DNA of 64,000 bases from Membranipora membranacea. Taxonomy: Eukaryota > Bryozoa > Gymnolaemata > Cheilostomatida > Membraniporidae. Made by a program: the position numbers and the translations under genes. The notes under the pieces were generated by a model, which was not told the DNA's origin, did no database searches, and worked only from the letters and a program-made list of their open reading frames with translations. The stretch's first letter is position 1. The number at the start of each line of letters is the position of its first letter. Location of the stretch: positions 3,720,001 through 3,784,000 of the forward strand of contig OU612071.1 in assembly GCA_914767715.1 (NCBI GenBank), in the 5' to 3' direction. Shown piece after piece: positions 59,082 through 64,000 of the stretch.

Positions 59082-61175
59082 ATTCCCTGTTGCGACAACA
59101 AGTACAACAACAACTCCTGCTGCAACCAGCACTACAACTAGCCATGCTGCCACCTCCAGCACCACAACTAGTAGCCATGCTGTCATATCTAGCATCATAG
59201 CCACTCGTTTTGAGAGTTCTAGCACTTTCAATGCCACTGTTACCACTTCAGAGTCTATTAATACCACAACTACTCCTACAGTGGCTACTAGCACTATGAC
59301 TACTCCCACTGAAACAACGAGTACTGCAAGCACCATTTCCATCTTGACCACAAGCACCACAGCCATTATAACAAGCGCTGCAACCATCCCCACAATGTCC
59401 ATTAGGACAACAACTACCCCTGCTGCAACTACCAGTACCACCAGTACAACCACAACCCCATCTCCGACAACTACCACAACAACTACTCCTACTGCAGCTA
59501 CCAGCACTGCAACTACCCCTTCGCAGACTACAAGCACAACAACCTCCCATTCAAAGACCACCAGCGCCACAACAACTCCTGCTGCAATGACCGGCACAAC
59601 GCCTACACCTGTCGCTACCACCAACGTGACAATTAAATCTGTTGCGACTACCAAAGTGACAACTATCTCCGCTGCTACCACTGCCAAAAAAACTATCCCT
59701 GCTGTGGCCACTTCGTCCACAACTACTGCTGCTGTGAGAACAGCTACCACGCCTACCCCTCATGTGACTGTCAGGGTCAAAGCTACGTCTGTGGTGAAAA
59801 AGACTACCACAACTGGTCATATTTTGACCAATAGAACCAAAACTACTAATAGAACCACAACTAATCCTGCTATGGCTGAGAATTCACCAACTACCTTTGC
59901 GGTGCTCACTAATATCAGAACTGGATCCAATGAGACTGAAAATACCACAGCTTTTGTGCCTTCTGCCTCAGCCCTCAGAAAGGCACAGCGGGTTGGAGGT
60001 AAGCGCTCCAAGTCTCTCTATATACATTGGTTTATGAGACACTAGGGCCATTATTCCAGTTGTTTCCATTCTTTTTATTTATTTTGTGAGTATTTAAGGG
60101 CGCACTCAGAAAACTGCTACCTCTCTTTCAAAAGCAATGCATTGTCAACTTATTTGTCAACTCAATTGATAAAATAGTGCAAAAATAAGAATTTTTCTCA
60201 CTTGCTAAGTACACTTTTTGCAAGACCTGAGACAATATCAAAAATCATTTCACACTTAGAAGTCTTACGGTAAGTTTTATCTGTGCTGATAATAGTAAGT
60301 TTAATTTTAACATCTACATTAGATTGTACTTGCGGTACTGTGTTGAGTTTGTTTTAATGACTGCAAGTAAGCAACCGAGCTGAAATAGACCCACTAACAA
60401 TTCCTGATTTTCTTCCACATTTTTAGGAGAATCTATGACCACCCAGACGCTGATTATATCGTTGGTTACTGGTGTGTGTGTGGTCTCGGTGACAGCTATA
60501 ATAGCTTATACTATCATCAAACTTAGAAATAAGGTCAAGGTCGATCCTACAATAGAAAGGTAACTCTGCACTGCTTACACATCGACACCGATAGAGCAGG
60601 CTCTCTGCGCCATCCATAGGGACAGTGCCACCACCATGCCCAGTTGAACCTCGTAGATTTTAATTTAGAAAGCTCAGTTTTCCTCATTGCGAATTGGGTC
60701 AATTATTCAGCTCCGAAATTTGAACACATTTGAAATAATCCAACCACTACAGTGCAAAAACAACCCTGGCTGGTTGTTTGTGTGCAGAGTGAGGTAATCC
60801 TTAATTCAATCTGAAATTTGTGGAGAGGAAACTTTATCAATTTTGACACGGCAAAAATCAGAGGCAAGTCTGAAACATCACCAGGAGGGGACCTGTAAGC
60901 TCTTTAGGCATGTAATTAGCAAACGGAAATCCCAGAGAAGCCGATTCTGACACGGATTATTCAATTATAGTATTTTTTAGGCCACCGTATTTCGCTTTCT
61001 AGGTGGGACTACGGGCCTGAATTTATGTACCTGGAGACTCACAGCTCTGTTTTCTTTTTGCAGAGACGATAAGGAGATACAGACAGAGGAGTTTGAAGTG
61101 GATGTTCAGTCTATCCTCGATACTGTCAGGTCAGAGGTCGGAGACCAGAGGTCAGAGGTTAATATTGGTGAATAG
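59082..61175 (+). CDS. mucin-like Thr/Ser-rich single-pass membrane protein
   Basis: Exon 59082-59998 (about 305 codons) is dominated by Thr, Ser, Ala and Pro in degenerate TTTPAATTSTTT-like repeats, the profile of an O-glycosylated mucin stalk. Exon 60427-60559 adds a membrane helix (LIISLVTGVCVVSVTAIIAY) followed by basic residues (KLRNKVKVD), giving a type I orientation. Exon 61064-61175 adds an acidic cytoplasmic tail (DDKEIQTEEFEVDVQSILD) and a stop at 61173-61175. Phases 1 and 2 agree at both junctions. The antisense frames in the first exon (Val-rich or Cys/Ser/Gly-rich) mirror the repeat and are not genes. The N-terminus with signal peptide is not located, and the family cannot be named beyond mucin-like. 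Confidence 0.7.
60877..61003 (+). repeat. dispersed ~120-bp repeat, copy B
   Basis: It pairs with 12057-12178 in the same orientation, with shared blocks as described there. It lies in the last intron of the mucin-like gene. Confidence 0.6.
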
Positions 61176-61793
61176 ACCTGACAGTTTTACCAATCGTGTT
61201 AGCTCCGATTGGCTGATGGGTGGGGAAAGCAAATTTCAGGTCAGATGGTACTTTCCTGAAAGTATGAAAGTATGAAAATATGTTATAGCGACTCTTGAAT
61301 AATTCAGTTTCACTTTCATGATATCTCAATGGGTGCTTGCTGTGACCTGGCAATGGCTCTTTTGCCCATATGACAGCCAATGATATCAAAGTCAACATGT
61401 TTGCTTCAGACAGCTTGTGTTGTTTTGAGCCGAACAGTCATAAATACAGTAATTAGACAATGAGCTTATATTTGAAATAAAAAATAAATGAAACCAAGTT
61501 AATATAACTTTAAATTGTTTCAAAATAAATATGTTTCAAAATTTGGGTCGACTCGACGAACTGATTTTATACGAATATCTAACAAATCAGCAATTTTTTA
61601 AAGTTTATAAGCTCTAACAGAGTATAACTACTTTAAGGTATTCAGAGGTTTTGAAACACCATTTCTTCTACAGAGCAAAAATAGGCAGTGGTAGCTTGTA
61701 TAAATAAGCGGTTTCGACGTTGTGCATAACATGTAGTTAAGTCAGCAGCCACCACTGCGGGATGTGAAATCTTGTGTTATACATGATAATTAA

Positions 61794-63091
61794 GGTAGAG
61801 ACACGGGGGTCAGCAAATATAGACTTTCTATACACCGTTGGAATACTGCCGGGCTACTGATGCTTAATACCTCAGCAAAAATTTCATTGGATGACGTTGC
61901 GTCATTTTATCAAGAAAATGGGGCCAAAAAATTGTTTTTAGAAATGTGGATGGCTTAGACAATTTGATTGCAAGAAACTTCTAATTGGGTAGCACTTATT
62001 TTTAGAGGTATAGCTCATCATAATTTATGGCTTAAAATAATAAATAAAAAGCCTAATATGATTTTTACGTCACGCAATAATGTGCCTGATTTTTTACATC
62101 TGATGATAAAATGTGAAATAATAAGCACCAATTTTGGACGGATAAAAAATGAGCTGGTCCAGATTTTTGCTAGTTTCTTCTAATGTGCTCTTTAAATGAC
62201 ACACACACCAACTTTCAGCAGTATAACTAATTTATCAAGATCAGCACGGATATTAAAAGGTATATAAGTTTGGTCAATTTTACAGAACATCAAACATACC
62301 GTTGAAATGACCATTATTGTTGCCAGACAAAGTTTTTTTGGAAGTTCTCACATACGAAGCCGCTTTGATTAAGCATGGTGCATACAGGAAATGCCAGCCG
62401 ACTTTGGCACTGTGGGCCAGTTATCCTCGTTTTTAAGGGCATTCGTGCATTGGTGCGCAATTCGAGGAAAATTGAAAAGCAGTGCCGAATTGTGTTGGCA
62501 TTTCTTGTATGTATCATGCTTAAACAAAGCGGCTTCATATGTGAGAACTTCCAAAAAAATATTTTGTGACCTCAGTAATGGTCCTTTTGACAGCATATTT
62601 GGTGTCATTGAAAAATTACACAAAGTGTATCTACTTTTGATGGTCGGTCCTGATCTTGATACATTACCCATAACGCTAAAATTTTGTGTGTTTGGCATTT
62701 AAAGAGCACTCCAGATGAAACTAGAAAAAGTTTTGGCTACAACATCTTTAGCCGCCCTGGATAATTGGTTTAAATTTTGCATTTTATCATAAAATTTAAA
62801 AAGTCCGGTACATTATGACATGACGTTAAAAGCCATTTTAGGCTCATCATATAATATTTTAGACCAACAAATATGATGAGCTTTATCTTTTAGAATAAAT
62901 ATGACCTGTTCGGAAATTTCTTGCAGTCAATTTGGCTGTGCCAGCCATTTTGCTAAAACAGCCTTTTTGGTCTCATTTCTTTTATAAAACGACGCAACGT
63001 CATCTAATCAAATTTTTATCAGCATCAGTAACTCAGTAGCTTTCCAACGGTGTATAGAAAGTCAACATTTGCTCACCCCCGTGTCTCTACC
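61794..63091. mobile_element. 1298-bp foldback element with TTAA target duplication
   Basis: TTAA at 61790-61793 and at 63092-63095 flank the element. The termini are GGTAGAGACACGGGGGT and its reverse complement; in the first 48 bases the two ends differ at only about three positions. Pairing continues inward, for example GGAAGTTCTCACATA at 62341 with 62541-62555, and TTTAAATGACA with TGGCATTTAAAG near 62190/62695, almost to the centre at about 62442. No transposase frame exists. TTAA duplications are typical of piggyBac and Kolobok superfamilies, and the terminus lacks the CCC start usual for piggyBac. Open frames inside are reflections of the inverted repeat. Confidence 0.85.
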
Positions 63092-63095
63092 TTAA

Positions 63096-64000
63096 CTCAA
63101 TGAACTCCCTCTCCCTCAGGAACAACAACATAAAGGAATTGTGGGTGTGGCTTAGTGTGATGTCCTAGACAATTGGCCTATTTATCGTGTCCCTTATATT
63201 ATAGGCTTATTGTGATGGTCTATATAGGAATATTTGGCTTTCATTGTGTATGCCGCTAAACAATAGAGAACAAACAATAGACTCACTGCATCAAATAATA
63301 TCAAGGCTTTCATTGGCTGAGAAGGTTCACTGTCACCAATTCAGAGCTGATCAGATCATGTTTCTAGGATTATTGAGGGGTAGTGAGCTGTATTTGACTC
63401 ATGCATGGCATTAATCAAATGTGTGTTCAACTGATAAAAAAAACCAGACGTCTCTAGATACTCTATGACTGAAGACATATTTTTGGTTTTGAGGCTTGCT
63501 AGTTGCTACCCCCTCACATGGACAATGTTTGGAAAAGTGAAATATGTGTGATTACCTAAAACATGTGCTCTATCCAATGAGCATAGTTTGGGGCCCAGGA
63601 GAGCACCCTAACTATATTTTCTTGAGCCAGGTATTAATTTATCACAATCAGGAGCTATTAACAAGTTTGCATAATATAAAAACTCTGCAATGTCCTGTCG
63701 AAGAAGTGGCTTTTCGCAATTTAAATCTCTGTTAACCTTTAACCTTTGCATGTTGTTGCAAGAAAATCAATAACTCAGAGAGTTCAGTCCAAGGGCGGAG
63801 TAAGTTTGAATTGCTGAGACCCATATATATAATGGAGGACCCCTAACCTGTCGATGAGCACTTATCGATACAAGAAACAACGACTGTTCTGTCTAAGGAG
63901 ATATATCACTCAATGTGGTACAACAACTTCTATGACGTGTCCAAGATAATCATAACCCATTAAAAGAGGTTGTCTATCCCATCGTTGTGAGAATGCAAAT
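63096..64000. other. no supported gene
   Basis: A 63-codon plus-strand frame at 63544-63735 has no splice partner or family resemblance. Nothing else structured was seen to the right edge. Confidence 0.5.

Noticed and set aside
59061-59820. Val-rich and Cys/Ser/Gly-rich open frames antisense to the mucin-like exon
   Set aside because: They are the mirror of the Thr-rich repeat codons (ACN becomes NGT) and have no independent support.
62314-62702. Four overlapping frames of 64-109 codons
   Set aside because: They are near-identical reflections of each other in a palindromic element, with no transposase motif.
24003-64000. CRISPR array, operon or bacterial gene cluster
   Set aside because: The DNA is intron-rich animal nuclear sequence; the tandem arrays are minisatellites without spacers.

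Overview
The window is nuclear DNA from an animal. It is AT-rich, and its genes are split into short exons with GT-AG introns and carry recognisable metazoan families. It also holds remains of Ty3/Gypsy and CR1/Jockey-like retrotransposons, tRNA-derived SINEs and foldback DNA elements. The gene set suits an invertebrate, but the sequence alone does not fix the phylum. Almost no gene is a single open frame. The models below were built by hand from splice sites, reading-frame phase and family motifs.

Layout. At 1-403 (minus) lies an internal exon of an NHL-repeat protein that runs off the left edge. A multi-exon gene of unknown function covers 8069-3635 (minus). From 8.1 to 17.2 kb I see no convincing gene. 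This stretch holds a LINE 3' fragment, a 1.3 kb foldback, a broken direct-repeat cluster, and one copy of a repeat that returns inverted at 31.7 kb. A compact, complete gene for a secreted 12-cysteine, defensin-like peptide lies at 17257-18180, with TATA box, leader exon, two coding exons and poly(A) signal. Candidate exons follow at 21.7-24.2 kb. A decayed Gypsy element lies at about 24.3-27.1 kb (minus), and a CR1/Jockey-type LINE with its 5'UTR monomers at 28.56-30.82 kb (plus), ending beside a GGGCAA hexamer array. A second very small secreted-peptide gene (51 aa) spans 32959-34593.

The best-supported genes are a complete 11-exon GNL1 orthologue, a circularly permuted GTPase (39284-45407, plus, 590 aa), and a complete 13-exon SLC5/SGLT-type sodium-solute symporter (54049-46124, minus, 681 aa). 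They are convergent. The symporter introns carry three copies of a ~200 bp repeat, a tRNA-derived SINE and two unusually perfect short palindromes; a third lies just upstream of the gene. A mucin-like, Thr/Ser-rich single-pass membrane protein covers 59082-61175 (plus). A 1298 bp foldback element with TTAA target duplications fills 61794-63091.

The genes do not form a pathway; this is an ordinary animal locus of unrelated neighbours. The most original items are the defensin-like gene, the second tiny secreted peptide, the three palindromes around the symporter, the shared-ORF inverted repeat (9.6/31.7 kb), the SINE with a rebuilt anticodon arm, and a tandem duplication that copies the GNL1 stop-codon region.
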